A stretch of 64,000 nucleotides of DNA from Kaistia sp965229085. GTDB taxonomy: Bacteria; Pseudomonadota; Alphaproteobacteria; Rhizobiales; Kaistiaceae. Position 1 is the stretch's first letter; every line of letters starts with the position of its first letter. A model generated the notes under the pieces. The model did not search any database and was not told the origin of the DNA. It worked only from the letters and a program-made list of their open reading frames with translations. The position numbers and the translations under genes are program-made. Location: assembly GCA_965229085.1 (NCBI GenBank), contig OZ245859.1:1984001-2048000 (forward strand), given 5' to 3'. Below, piece after piece: positions 7,181 through 16,367 of the stretch.

Positions 7181-10063
7181 CTACTCGGCCGCGTCCAGAC
7201 GGCCAAGGATGCGGCGGCTGTCGGCGGCATGCTGGCGATAGTCCTCCTGCCAGGCGGACGGCCCGTTCGAGGGCGAGACCTGCACCGCCGTCACCTTGTA
7301 TTCCGGGCAGTTGGTGGCCCAGTCGGAATAATCCGTGGTGATGACATTGGCCTGGGTCAACGGGTGATGGAACGTTGTGTAGACGACGCCCGGCGCGACG
7401 CGGTCGGTGATCTTCGCGCGCAGCGTCGTTTCGCCCGCCCGGCTCGCGACACGCACGAAATCACCATCCTTCAGGCCGCGATTCTCGGCATCATGCGGAT
7501 GGATCTCGAGCAGATCCTCTTCGTGCCAGACGACATTGGCGGTCCGCCGGGTCTGCGCGCCGACATTGTACTGGGAAAGGATGCGGCCGGTCGTGAGCAG
7601 CAGCGGAAAACGTGGCCCGGTGCGCTCATCGGTCGGCACATATTCGGTGATCATGAACTGACCGAGGCCGCGCGAGAATCCGCCTATATGCATCACCGGC
7701 GTGCCCTCCGGCGCCTGCTCGTTGCAGGGCCATTGCACCGAGCCGAGCCGGTCCAGAGCCGCATAGGAAACGCCGGCGAAGCTCGGCGTCGTCAGCGCGA
7801 TCTCGTCCATGATCTCGGAGGGATGCGTGTAGTGCCAGCCAAGGCCCATCGCATTGGCGAGGTTCTGCGTCACCTCCCAGTCGGCATAGCCATGCGCGTC
7901 GCCGCCGGCATTCTTCGGGCTCATCACCCGGCGGACCCGGTTGATGCGCCGCTCGGCATTGGTGAAAGTCCCGTCCTTTTCGAGGAAGGTCGAGCCCGGC
8001 AGAAAGACATGCGCGTAGTTGGCTGTCTCGTTCAGGAAGAGATCATGCACGACGACGCAGTCCATCGCCGAAAGGCCTCTCGTCACGTGATGCGTGTCCG
8101 GATCCGATTGGACGATGTCCTCACCCTGGATGTAGAGCCCGCGGAAAGTGCCATCGAGCGCCGCGTCGAACATGTTGGGGATGCGGAGCCCGGGCTCATT
8201 GTCGAGCGGCCGGCCCCAGAGCTTTTCGAAGATCGCCCGCGTCGCATCGTCGGAAATGTGCCGATAGCCGGGCAGCTCATGCGGGAATGAGCCCATGTCG
8301 CAGGCGCCCTGGACATTGTTCTGGCCGCGGAGCGGATTCACGCCGACGCCGGGGCGGCCGAGATTGCCGGTCGCCATCGCGAGATTGGCGATCGCCATGA
8401 CCGTGGTCGAACCCTGGCTGTGCTCGGTGACGCCGAGGCCATAATAGATCGCGCCATTGCCGCCCGTCGCATAGAGCCGCGCCGCCGTGCGGATTTCGGC
8501 CGCAGGGACGCCCGTGACGGCTTCGGCCGCTTCGGGGCTGTTGCGGTCTTCGGCGACGAACGAAGCCCAGTGCTCGAAGCCGCTCCGATCGCAGCGCTCG
8601 GTGACGAAGCGTTCGTCGACCAGCCCCTCTGTGACGATGACATGCGCCAGCGCCGACAAAAGCGCGACATTGGTGCCGGGCCGCAGCGCGAGGTGATGGG
8701 CAGCCTCGACATGGGGCGAGCGGACGAGATCGATCCGGCGGGGATCGACGACGATCAGCTTCGCACCCTCACGGAGCCGCTTCTTCAGCCGCGAGGCGAA
8801 GACCGGATGGCCATCGGTCGGGTTGGCGCCGATGAGCAGAACGACATCGGTATGCTCGACGCTGTCGAAATCCTGCGTGCCGGCCGAGGTGCCGAACGCC
8901 GTCTTGAGACCATAGCCGGTCGGCGAATGGCAGACGCGGGCGCAGGTATCGACATTGTTGTTGCCGAAGCCGGCGCGCACCAGCTTCTGCACCAGATAGG
9001 TTTCCTCATTGGTGCAGCGCGAGGAAGTGATGCCACCGATCGCGTCCTTGCCATGCTCCGCCTGAATGGCGCGGAACTTAGTCGCCACATGAGAGAGCGC
9101 CTCGTCCCAGGAGACTTCGCGCCAGGGGTCGCTGATCGACTCGCGCAGCATCGGCTTCAGGATGCGGTCGCGGTGATTGGCATAGCCCCAGGCGAAGCGG
9201 CCCTTGACGCAGGAATGGCCATGATTGGCCTTGCCGTCCTTCCACGGCTCCATGCGCACCAGCTCCTCGCCGCGCATCTCGGCCTTGAACGAGCAGCCGA
9301 CGCCGCAATAGGCGCAGGTCGTGACGACGGAATGCTCCGGCGTCCCCTTCTCGACGACGCTCTTCTCGATCAGCGTCGCCGTCGGACAGGCCGAGACGCA
9401 GGCGCCGCAGGAGACGCATTCGGAGCCGAGGAAGCTCTCATGCTGGCCGGGCGAGACCCGGCTATCGAAGCCGCGCCCCTCGATCGTCAGCGCGAAGGTG
9501 CCCTGCACCTCTTCGCAGGCGCGCACGCAGCGCGAGCAGACGATGCATTTGGCGGGATCGTAATCGAAATAGGGGTTCGACTGGTCTTTCGGCAGGAACA
9601 GGGGATTTCCGGCCTTGGCGACATGATTGGCGCCCGTTTCATAGCGGACGTCGCGCAGGCCCACTGCGCCGGCCTGATCCTGCAATTCGCAATCGCCATT
9701 CGCCGCGCAGGTGAGGCAATCGAGCGGATGGTCGGAAATATAGAGTTCCATCACGCCGCGGCGGAGCTTGCGCAGCCGATCCGTCTCGGTGCGCACCACC
9801 ATGCCCTCGGCCACCAGCGTCGTGCAGGAGGCGGGCGTGCCGCGCATGCCCTCCACTTCCACGAGGCAGAGGCGGCAGGAGCCGAAGGCTTCAACACGGT
9901 CGGTCGCGCAGAGCTTGGGGATCGCTGTGCCCATTTCGGCGGCGGCGCGCATGACCGACGTGCCGCGCGGCGCGGTGACCCGCTCGCCGTCGATCGTGAG
10001 GCTGACCAGCTCAGTGGATGCAGCGGCCGGCGTGCCGTAGTCGATCTCGTGGATCATGCCCAT
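7181..10063 (-). CDS. fdsA: NAD-dependent formate dehydrogenase alpha subunit
   Basis: 960-residue catalytic subunit that oxidises formate to CO2 at a bis-MGD molybdenum centre. In order: a [2Fe-2S] domain (C52, C63, C66, C80), a His-Cys3 cluster site (H112, C116, C119, C125), two [4Fe-4S] ferredoxin motifs (CIVCSRC from C173 and CVSCGAC from C216), the MopB [4Fe-4S] site (C250, C253, C257, C285) and the molybdopterin domains. The molybdenum-ligand Cys is C378 followed by H379 (CARVCHSPTGYG), so this is a cysteine rather than a selenocysteine enzyme. The start overlaps the end of fdsB by 10 bp. Electrons pass through the iron-sulfur chain to FdsB/FdsG and NAD+. Cytoplasmic. Confidence 0.97.
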   Translation of the reverse strand: MGMIHEIDYGTPAAASTELVSLTIDGERVTAPRGTSVMRAAAEMGTAIPKLCATDRVEAFGSCRLCLVEVEGMRGTPASCTTLVAEGMVVRTETDRLRKLRRGVMELYISDHPLDCLTCAANGDCELQDQAGAVGLRDVRYETGANHVAKAGNPLFLPKDQSNPYFDYDPAKCIVCSRCVRACEEVQGTFALTIEGRGFDSRVSPGQHESFLGSECVSCGACVSACPTATLIEKSVVEKGTPEHSVVTTCAYCGVGCSFKAEMRGEELVRMEPWKDGKANHGHSCVKGRFAWGYANHRDRILKPMLRESISDPWREVSWDEALSHVATKFRAIQAEHGKDAIGGITSSRCTNEETYLVQKLVRAGFGNNNVDTCARVCHSPTGYGLKTAFGTSAGTQDFDSVEHTDVVLLIGANPTDGHPVFASRLKKRLREGAKLIVVDPRRIDLVRSPHVEAAHHLALRPGTNVALLSALAHVIVTEGLVDERFVTERCDRSGFEHWASFVAEDRNSPEAAEAVTGVPAAEIRTAARLYATGGNGAIYYGLGVTEHSQGSTTVMAIANLAMATGNLGRPGVGVNPLRGQNNVQGACDMGSFPHELPGYRHISDDATRAIFEKLWGRPLDNEPGLRIPNMFDAALDGTFRGLYIQGEDIVQSDPDTHHVTRGLSAMDCVVVHDLFLNETANYAHVFLPGSTFLEKDGTFTNAERRINRVRRVMSPKNAGGDAHGYADWEVTQNLANAMGLGWHYTHPSEIMDEIALTTPSFAGVSYAALDRLGSVQWPCNEQAPEGTPVMHIGGFSRGLGQFMITEYVPTDERTGPRFPLLLTTGRILSQYNVGAQTRRTANVVWHEEDLLEIHPHDAENRGLKDGDFVRVASRAGETTLRAKITDRVAPGVVYTTFHHPLTQANVITTDYSDWATNCPEYKVTAVQVSPSNGPSAWQEDYRQHAADSRRILGRLDAAE

Positions 10064-11637
10064 GCCCTGATCTCCTCTTCGGCTGCCGCTGGCAGCGCCG
10101 GCGCGAGGCCGAAATCACCGGGATAATGCCGGAGCGCGCTCAACACCGGATAGGGCGTGAAGCCGCCGAGGGCGCAGAGCGAGCCGAACTTCATGATATC
10201 GCAGAGATCCTCGACCAGCGCGGCATTCTTCGCGACCTCGCGGCCCGCGATCATCGCATCCATGAGTTCGACGCCGCGCGTCGAGCCGATCCGGCAGGGC
10301 GTGCACTTGCCGCAGCTCTCGAGGGCGCAGAACTCCATGGCGAAACGCGCCATCGCCGCCATTTCCACGGTGTTGTCGAAAACGACGATGCCGCCATGGC
10401 CGATCAGGCCGTCGCGCGCGGCAAAGGCCTCATAGTCGAACGGCGTATCGAACAGCGACGGCGGGAAATAAGCGCCGAGCGGGCCGCCGGCCTGCACCGC
10501 CTTGACCGGACGGCCGGTCAGCGTTCCGCCGCCGATCGTCTCGACGAGTTCCCCGAGCGTAACGCCGAACGCCGCCTCGAACAGGCCGCCATGGCGGATA
10601 TTGCCGGCAAGCTGGATCGGCATCGTGCCGCGCGAGCGGCCGAAGCCGACAGCGGCATAAGCCTCCGGTCCTTCGGCAAGGATGAAGGGGACGGAGGCGA
10701 GCGTCACGAGGTTATTGACCGCCGTCGGTGCCCCGAACAGGCCCTTATGGGCGGGAAGCGGCGGCTTGGCGCGGACTTCACCGCGTTCGCCCTCGATCGA
10801 TTCGATGAGGGCCGTCTCCTCGCCGCAGACATAAGCGCCGGCGCCGACGCGAAGCTCGATCGTGAAGGCGCGGCCGGAGCCGGCGCAATCGGGCCCGAGC
10901 CACCCCGCCGCCTCGGCAGTCGACAGTGCCGTCGCCATGCGGGCGATCGCGTGCGGATATTCGGAGCGGATATAGAGATAACCGTGCGTCGCACCACAAG
11001 CCAGGCCGGCAATCGCCATCCCCTCGATGACGACGAAGGGATCACCCTCCATCAGCATCCGGTCGGCGAAGGTGCCGCTGTCGCCCTCATCGGCATTGGC
11101 GACGATGAATTTCTGCGGCCCCGCAGCGTCGAGCACGGTCTGCCACTTGATGCCTGTGGGAAAGCCGGCGCCGCCGCGCCCGCGAAGACCCGAAGCCTTG
11201 ATGAGCGCCACGATCTCCGCCGGGGCGAGTGAAGCGGCGCGCATCAGCCCGATGCCGCCGCCATGGGCCCGGTATTCGGCGAGCGAGGCAGGATCGACGA
11301 TGCCGCAGCGGGCGAAGGTGAAGCGCGTCTGCGCGGCCAGGAACGGGATCTCTTCGGCCCGTCCAAGGCAGAGCCGATCGCCCTGCCCGTCGAACAGGCC
11401 GGCGGCGACGAGACCCGGCACATCCGCGGCCGCGACCGGGCCGAAGGCGATTCGCCCGGCCGATGTCTCAACCTCGACCATCGGCTCCAGCCAATAGAGG
11501 CCGCGCGAGCCGTTGCGAACGATCTCGACAGCGACCCCGCTCTTGAGTGCGGCCTCGGCCATCGCCTCGGCGACGTCGTCGGCGCCGACGGCCAGCGCGC
11601 CGGCATCGCCGGGGACGAAGATGCGGACAGCCGTCAT
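10054..11637 (-). CDS. fdsB: NAD-dependent formate dehydrogenase beta subunit
   Basis: 527-residue NuoF-like subunit that reduces NAD+. An N-terminal thioredoxin-like [2Fe-2S]-type region (without obvious cluster cysteines) precedes the FMN/NADH domain GLRGRGGAGFPTGIKW, NADEGDSGTFADR and GAGAYVCGEETALIES. The C-terminal [4Fe-4S] ligands lie in ESCGKCTPCRIG plus a later Cys in SLCALGG. The ATG at 11637 overlaps the fdsG stop (ATGA), indicating translational coupling. An upstream in-frame ATG at 11742 lies inside fdsG and is rejected. Confidence 0.97.
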   Translation of the reverse strand: MTAVRIFVPGDAGALAVGADDVAEAMAEAALKSGVAVEIVRNGSRGLYWLEPMVEVETSAGRIAFGPVAAADVPGLVAAGLFDGQGDRLCLGRAEEIPFLAAQTRFTFARCGIVDPASLAEYRAHGGGIGLMRAASLAPAEIVALIKASGLRGRGGAGFPTGIKWQTVLDAAGPQKFIVANADEGDSGTFADRMLMEGDPFVVIEGMAIAGLACGATHGYLYIRSEYPHAIARMATALSTAEAAGWLGPDCAGSGRAFTIELRVGAGAYVCGEETALIESIEGERGEVRAKPPLPAHKGLFGAPTAVNNLVTLASVPFILAEGPEAYAAVGFGRSRGTMPIQLAGNIRHGGLFEAAFGVTLGELVETIGGGTLTGRPVKAVQAGGPLGAYFPPSLFDTPFDYEAFAARDGLIGHGGIVVFDNTVEMAAMARFAMEFCALESCGKCTPCRIGSTRGVELMDAMIAGREVAKNAALVEDLCDIMKFGSLCALGGFTPYPVLSALRHYPGDFGLAPALPAAAEEEIRAWA

Positions 11638-12095
11638 GGCGCGAGGCTCCCGGCGAGACCTGCTGCCTTGGCGGCATCGAGCCGGCCGGCCGGTTTGCCA
11701 TCGACCATGGCATTCGGCGCCGTCGCGCAGAGGCCGAGGCAATAAACCGGCTCCAGCGTCACGCCGCCATCCGCCGCGGTCTCGCCAAGGCGGAGCCCGA
11801 GCGCTTGTTCAAAGGCCGCGACGACCTGGTCCGAGCCCATCGACTTGCACGCCTCGGCGCGGCAGACGCGGACGAGATGGCGCCCCGCCGGCTTGTCACG
11901 GAAGTCATGATAAAAAGTCACGATGCCGTGGATTTCGGCGCGCGTGCGGTTGAGACCGGCGGCGATGATCGGCAAGCAATCGGCAGGCACATAGCCGAAC
12001 GCGTCCTGCACCGCATGCAGGATTGGCAGCGTCGCCCCTTCAACACCGCGAAAACGCTCGACGATCGCCGCAACGCGGCTCGCTCGATCCTCCAT
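11634..12095 (-). CDS. fdsG: NAD-dependent formate dehydrogenase gamma subunit
   Basis: 153-residue NuoE-like subunit carrying a [2Fe-2S] cluster (CRAEACKSMG and CLGLCATAPNAMVDG hold the four Cys). It begins MEDRASRVAAIVERFRG, with the family phrase LPILHAVQDAFGYVP. The start at 12095 has a G-rich Shine-Dalgarno-like run upstream. It is the first gene of the leftward fds operon and is divergent from uxaC; the shared intergenic region contains a perfect dyad. Confidence 0.95.
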   Translation of the reverse strand: MEDRASRVAAIVERFRGVEGATLPILHAVQDAFGYVPADCLPIIAAGLNRTRAEIHGIVTFYHDFRDKPAGRHLVRVCRAEACKSMGSDQVVAAFEQALGLRLGETAADGGVTLEPVYCLGLCATAPNAMVDGKPAGRLDAAKAAGLAGSLAP

Positions 12096-12163
12096 CCCCC
12101 ACCCAATCCTTCTTGTTCTTTCGATCTGCTCCAGACTTGCCTCTTCCGGCGCCAGGATCAAGC

Positions 12164-12181
12164 GCGGCGACACGTCGCCGC
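12164..12181. promoter_or_regulatory. Perfect dyad between divergent fdsG and uxaC
   Basis: GCGGCGAC-AC-GTCGCCGC is an 18-bp perfect palindrome with 8-bp arms. It sits 68 bp upstream of fdsG and 61 bp upstream of uxaC, in the only non-coding gap between the two divergent operons. This makes it a plausible operator or promoter element for either side. High GC content makes chance palindromes easier, so confidence is limited. Confidence 0.4.
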
Positions 12182-12242
12182 CTTTGCTGTCGCCCTTCGC
12201 GGCGATCCGTGATGATATGGCGCCCTTTCGAAAGGTGCGCCG

Positions 12243-13646
12243 ATGATCATCCATGACGACCGCCTCTTTCCCGCCGATCCCGCAACGCGCGCCGTCGCGC
12301 GCCGGCTCTATGACGAAGTCAGCTCTCTGCCGATCGTCTCGCCGCATGGCCATACCGATCCGGCCTGGTATGCCCTCAACGAGCCGTTTCCAGACCCAGC
12401 CCGTCTCTTCGTGGTGCCGGATCACTATGTGTTCCGCATGCTCTACAGCCAGGGCGTCGCGCTCGAACGGCTCGGCGTGCCCACCGCCGACGGCTCCGAG
12501 ATCGAAACCGATCCTCGCGCGATTTGGCGGCTTTTCGCCTCGAATTATCACCTTTTTCGCGGGACTCCGACCCGTCTCTGGCTCGACCATGCCTTCGCCA
12601 CGCTCTTCGATATCGAGCAGCGTCTGTCGCCCGCGACGGCCGACGCCACCTATGACCGGATCGCCGAGCGGCTGGCCCTGCCGGACTACCGCCCCCGCGC
12701 CCTGTTCGAGCGCTTCAACATCGAGGTCATCGCCACCACCGAGAGCCCGCTCGACGATCTCCGCCATCACCAGGCGATCGCGGCATCGGGCTGGACGGGC
12801 CGCGTCGTGACCGCCTATCGGCCGGATCCGGTCATCGATCCCGATTTCCACGGCTTCCGCGACAATCTCACAGCTCTCGGCGCGCTCACCGGCTGCGATG
12901 TGTCGACCTTCGCCGGCTATCTCGATGCGCATCGCGCGCGCCGCGCCTTTTTCAGGGCGCAGGGCGCAACCTCCACCGATCATGGCCATCCGACCGCCGC
13001 GACCGCCGATCTCTCGCCGGTTGAGGCCGAGGCGCTTTATCACCGCGTCCATGCCGGCGCGGTGTCGGCCGCGGATGCAGAACTGTTCCGGGCACAGATG
13101 CTGACCGAGATGGCGGCGATGAGCCTTGATGACGGGCTGGTGATGCAGATCCATCCCGGCTCGTTCCGCAATCACAACCCGCAGCTCTTCGCCCGCTTCG
13201 GCCGCGACAAGGGCGCGGATATCCCGACATCAACAGACTATGTCCGCGCGCTGAAGCCATTGCTCGACCGCTTCGGCAACGAGCCTTCGCTGTCGATCAT
13301 CCTGTTCACGCTGGACGAGACCGCCTATTCGCGCGAACTGGCGCCACTGGCCGGCCATTATCCGGCTCTGCGGCTCGGGCCGGCCTGGTGGTTCTATGAT
13401 TCGCCCGAGGGCATGCGGCGCTACCGCGAACTCGTCACCGAGACGGCGGGCTTCTACAATACGGTCGGCTTCAACGACGACACGCGTGCCTTCTGCTCGA
13501 TCCCGGCACGGCACGACGTCGCCCGCCGCGTCGATTGCGGCTATCTCGCCGAACTCGTCGTCACGCATCGGCTCGACGAGGATGAAGCGGCCGACCTCGC
13601 GCATGATCTCGCTTATGGCCTCGCCAAGAAGGCTTATCGGCTTTAG
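12243..13646 (+). CDS. uxaC: Glucuronate/galacturonate isomerase
   Basis: 467-residue UxaC, which isomerises D-glucuronate to D-fructuronate and D-galacturonate to D-tagaturonate. It shows the amidohydrolase-fold metal motif LPIVSPHGHTDPAW (H35, H37), FVVPDHYVFRMLYSQG, the conserved ATTESPLDDL and a C-terminal GFNDDTRAFCSIPARHDVARR segment. Its length matches the family. The usual uxu/uxa partners are not adjacent. Instead cobG begins 9 bp after its stop, so the B12 cluster may be read from the uxaC promoter. Confidence 0.95.
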   Translation: MIIHDDRLFPADPATRAVARRLYDEVSSLPIVSPHGHTDPAWYALNEPFPDPARLFVVPDHYVFRMLYSQGVALERLGVPTADGSEIETDPRAIWRLFASNYHLFRGTPTRLWLDHAFATLFDIEQRLSPATADATYDRIAERLALPDYRPRALFERFNIEVIATTESPLDDLRHHQAIAASGWTGRVVTAYRPDPVIDPDFHGFRDNLTALGALTGCDVSTFAGYLDAHRARRAFFRAQGATSTDHGHPTAATADLSPVEAEALYHRVHAGAVSAADAELFRAQMLTEMAAMSLDDGLVMQIHPGSFRNHNPQLFARFGRDKGADIPTSTDYVRALKPLLDRFGNEPSLSIILFTLDETAYSRELAPLAGHYPALRLGPAWWFYDSPEGMRRYRELVTETAGFYNTVGFNDDTRAFCSIPARHDVARRVDCGYLAELVVTHRLDEDEAADLAHDLAYGLAKKAYRL

Positions 13647-13655
13647 ATTCGAAGG

Positions 13656-15020
13656 GTGTCGATCACCCGCCGCAATGACTGTCCGAGCCTCGCCGCGCCG
13701 ATGCGGACCGGCGACGGCTTCCTTGCGCGGTTGCCGCCACTCGCGCGCGCCCTGTCGCCGGCCGAACTCGGCGCCATCGCGGAGGCGGCACGAGCGCATG
13801 GCAATGGGCTCGTCGAGATCTCGAAGCGCGGCAATCTGCAGCTGCGCGGCCTCCCCTCAGCGGATGCCGTGGCGCTGACCGCTGATCTCGCTGCCGCTGG
13901 TCTCGACCTCGCCGAGGGCCTGCCGATCAGCTCCGATCCGCTGGCGGACCTATCGGCGGGAACACCCGATCCCGTGCCGATCATCGCCGCTGTTCACGCG
14001 GGGTTGGCACAGTTCGGCGTCGGCGCACGGCTTGCGCCCAAGGTGGCGCTGGTGCTCGATCTCGGCACTCCCACCGCGCCGACTGGCGTCGCCGCCGATC
14101 TCCGCCTCGCCTATCGCGGCGACCGCGTCCATCTCGGCCTTGGCGGCACCCATAGCAGCGCGCGATGGATCGGAACCGTCCCGGCCGACGAGGGCGTTGC
14201 CGCCGCGCTCGCGATCCTTGGGGCGTTGGCGGACTTCGGCCCTGAGGCGCGCCTTGCCGGCAGTTCGGGGCGACGCGATGCCGACGCCGCGATCGCCGCG
14301 ACCGTTGAAAACCTCCGCCCCGCAGCAGAGCCATTGCCGCCACCGCCCATCGCTGCTGTCGGGCCAATCGCGGGCCTTGGAGCTGTTGCCGGCGGCCTCG
14401 CCCTCCCCTTCGGACAGGCCGAGGCGGTGGCACTCTCCGCCCTTGCCCGCGCTGCCGGCGATGCCGGCATCCAGCGCTTCGCGCCGGCGCCCGATCGCCG
14501 GCTGCTCTTTGCTGGCAGCGCCAGCGCCGTCGACGCGACGCTCATGGCAGCGGCAGAACTCGGCTTCATCACCGAACCCTCCGACCCCCGCCGTTTCCTG
14601 TTCGCCTGCATCGGCAGCGATGGCTGCGCCTCGGGCCGATATCCCGCCCGCGCGCTCGCCAAAGCGGCCGCCGCGCCACTCTCCCCTTGGCTCGACGGCT
14701 CTCTGACCCTGCATTTTTCCGGCTGCGCCAAGGGCTGCGCCCATCCCGAGCCGGCGGCTCTGACCCTTTCCGGTATCGACAAGGACGCCGAACTTGTGCT
14801 TGACGGACGAGCGCGCGACGGCGGGATCGGATTCGCTTCGCCGGAAAAGCTGGTCGAGCGGCTGGCCGCACTCGCGGCGGCGCGCGGCACGGACAAGACG
14901 GCCCGTGCCTACCTCGATCGGATCGGACAGGCCGGCCTCGCGAAAGCGATGGGCGGAGAAACATCGGCGGAGCATGGCGACGATCGAGGATCATCCAGCG
15001 GCGAGCGACTATCTGCGTGA
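13656..15020 (+). CDS. cobG: Precorrin-3B synthase
   Basis: CobG of the aerobic (O2-dependent) cobalamin pathway: oxidises precorrin-3A to precorrin-3B. Sulfite/nitrite-reductase-like halves are visible (NGLVEISKRGNLQLRGL near residue 50). The [4Fe-4S] ligands lie in FACIGSDGCASGRYP and HFSGCAKGCAHPEP. A GTG at 13656 is the likely start; no strong Shine-Dalgarno is visible, suggesting coupling to uxaC. Its presence shows that the organism uses the aerobic route. cobH begins inside its 3' end. Confidence 0.93.
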   Translation: MSITRRNDCPSLAAPMRTGDGFLARLPPLARALSPAELGAIAEAARAHGNGLVEISKRGNLQLRGLPSADAVALTADLAAAGLDLAEGLPISSDPLADLSAGTPDPVPIIAAVHAGLAQFGVGARLAPKVALVLDLGTPTAPTGVAADLRLAYRGDRVHLGLGGTHSSARWIGTVPADEGVAAALAILGALADFGPEARLAGSSGRRDADAAIAATVENLRPAAEPLPPPPIAAVGPIAGLGAVAGGLALPFGQAEAVALSALARAAGDAGIQRFAPAPDRRLLFAGSASAVDATLMAAAELGFITEPSDPRRFLFACIGSDGCASGRYPARALAKAAAAPLSPWLDGSLTLHFSGCAKGCAHPEPAALTLSGIDKDAELVLDGRARDGGIGFASPEKLVERLAALAAARGTDKTARAYLDRIGQAGLAKAMGGETSAEHGDDRGSSSGERLSA

Positions 15021-15627
15021 CGGCGAAGCGATCTATGAGCGCTCCTTCGCCATCATTCGCGCGGAAGCCAATCTCGCGCGTTTCTCGGCCACTGAGGGGC
15101 ATGTCGTCATTCGCATGATCCATGCCGCGGGGCTTGTGCCGCTTGGCGAGGTCATCGAGTTCGGCCACGGGTTTGCGGATGTCGCGCGTTCCGCGCTTCG
15201 GGCCGGCGCCCCGATCTTCTGTGACAGCGAAATGGTCGAGCGCGGTGTGACGCGGGCGCGGCTGCCCGCCGCCAACGACGTCATCTGCACGCTGCGCGAT
15301 CCACGGACTGCGGGCGAAGCGGCACGGCTCGGCACCACGCGCTCGGCGGCGGCCATCAATTTCTGGGGCGAGCGTCTCGCCGGCAGCCTCGTGGTGATCG
15401 GCAACGCCCCGACCGCGCTGTTCCACCTTCTCGATGCGATCGCTGGGGGAGCGCCGCGTCCCGCCGCCATCATCGGCGCGCCGGTCGGCTTTGTCGGCGC
15501 AGCCGAATCGAAGGCCGCTCTCGCCGACAGCCCGCTGGCCATTCCCTTTGTGATCGTGGCCGGGCGGCTCGGCGGCAGCGCCATCGCGGCGGCGGCCGTC
15601 AATGCGCTCGCGAGCGACCGGCTATGA
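14974..15627 (+). CDS. cobH: Precorrin-8X methylmutase
   Basis: 217 residues; moves the methyl group from C11 to C12 to give hydrogenobyrinate. Family features include SFAIIRAEANLARF, RMIHAAGLVPL with the catalytic-type His, IFCDSEMVERGVTR, and NAPTALFHLL followed by GAPVGFVGAAESK. The ATG at 14974, with GGCGGAG just upstream, gives a 47-bp overlap with cobG and includes the MATIEDHPAASDYLRDG N-terminus. Overlaps cobI by 4 bp. Confidence 0.94.
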   Translation: MATIEDHPAASDYLRDGEAIYERSFAIIRAEANLARFSATEGHVVIRMIHAAGLVPLGEVIEFGHGFADVARSALRAGAPIFCDSEMVERGVTRARLPAANDVICTLRDPRTAGEAARLGTTRSAAAINFWGERLAGSLVVIGNAPTALFHLLDAIAGGAPRPAAIIGAPVGFVGAAESKAALADSPLAIPFVIVAGRLGGSAIAAAAVNALASDRL

Positions 15628-16367
15628 GCAGCGCAGGCGCCGTTGGAATCGGCCGGCTCTATGGCGTCGGCGTCGGACCGGGCGATCCGGAGCTCCTGAC
15701 GCTGAAGGCGGCGCGCATCATCGATACGGCCGATGTGATCGTCTATTTCGCCAAACAAGGCCGCCGCTCCAACGCCCGCGCCGTCGTTGCAGGCCGGCTC
15801 GGCCGCCAGCAAGAAGTAACCCTCGCCTATCCTGTGACGACCGAGATCCATCGCCATGATCCGGCCTATCGCAGCGCCATCGCCGCCTTCTATGAGGATT
15901 GCGCCACACGCCTCGCCGCGCTGCTCGATGCCGGGCTGACGGTTGTGGTCCTCTCCGAGGGCGATCCGCTGTTCTATGGCTCCTATATGCATCTCCATTG
16001 CCGCCTCGCCACGCGCTATCCCACTGAGGTCATCGCCGGCGTCACCGGCATGTCGGGCAGCTGGTCGACGGCGGGCGTGCCGATCGCGCAGGGCGACGAC
16101 ATCCTGATGGTGCTGCCGGGAACGCTCGATGAAGCCGAACTGGCGGCCCGCTTCTCCAGCGCCGATGCCGCCGTGGTGATGAAGCTCGGCCGCAACCTCG
16201 CCAAGGTGCGCCGCGCGCTCGCCGCCTCCGGCAAGCTCGGCCGGGCGCTCTATGTCGAGCGCGCGACGACGGCGGCGGCCAGCATCCTGCGGCTCGCCGA
16301 CAAGACGGACGACGACGCGCCGTATTTCTCGATCGTCCTCGTCCCCGGCTGGGATGAAAACCCGTGA
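15624..16367 (+). CDS. cobI: Precorrin-2 C20-methyltransferase
   Basis: 247-residue SAM-dependent tetrapyrrole methylase. The N-terminal motif LYGVGVGPGDPELLTLKA and the LSEGDPLFYGSYMHLHCRL loop with GVTGMSGSWSTAG are specific to CobI/CbiL. It methylates precorrin-2 at C20 to form precorrin-3A. Start and stop overlap the neighbouring genes (ATGA with cobH, 4 bp with cobJ), indicating a coupled operon. Confidence 0.94.
   Translation: MSSAGAVGIGRLYGVGVGPGDPELLTLKAARIIDTADVIVYFAKQGRRSNARAVVAGRLGRQQEVTLAYPVTTEIHRHDPAYRSAIAAFYEDCATRLAALLDAGLTVVVLSEGDPLFYGSYMHLHCRLATRYPTEVIAGVTGMSGSWSTAGVPIAQGDDILMVLPGTLDEAELAARFSSADAAVVMKLGRNLAKVRRALAASGKLGRALYVERATTAAASILRLADKTDDDAPYFSIVLVPGWDENP

Noticed and set aside
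8420..10126. 568-residue open frame on the plus strand
   Set aside because: It lies fully antisense to fdsA, whose cluster and catalytic motifs are intact. Composition is Arg/Ala/Gly-rich, typical of antisense frames in GC-rich DNA.
11634..13175. Long minus-strand frame that would make a 513-residue FdsG fusion
   Set aside because: The part above 12095 is antisense to uxaC and has no domain. FdsG has a normal start at 12095.
12096..13655. Possible cobalamin riboswitch before the cob genes
   Set aside because: I looked for a B12-box-like GCCACTG element upstream of uxaC and in the uxaC-cobG gap and saw none; the gap is only 9 bp.
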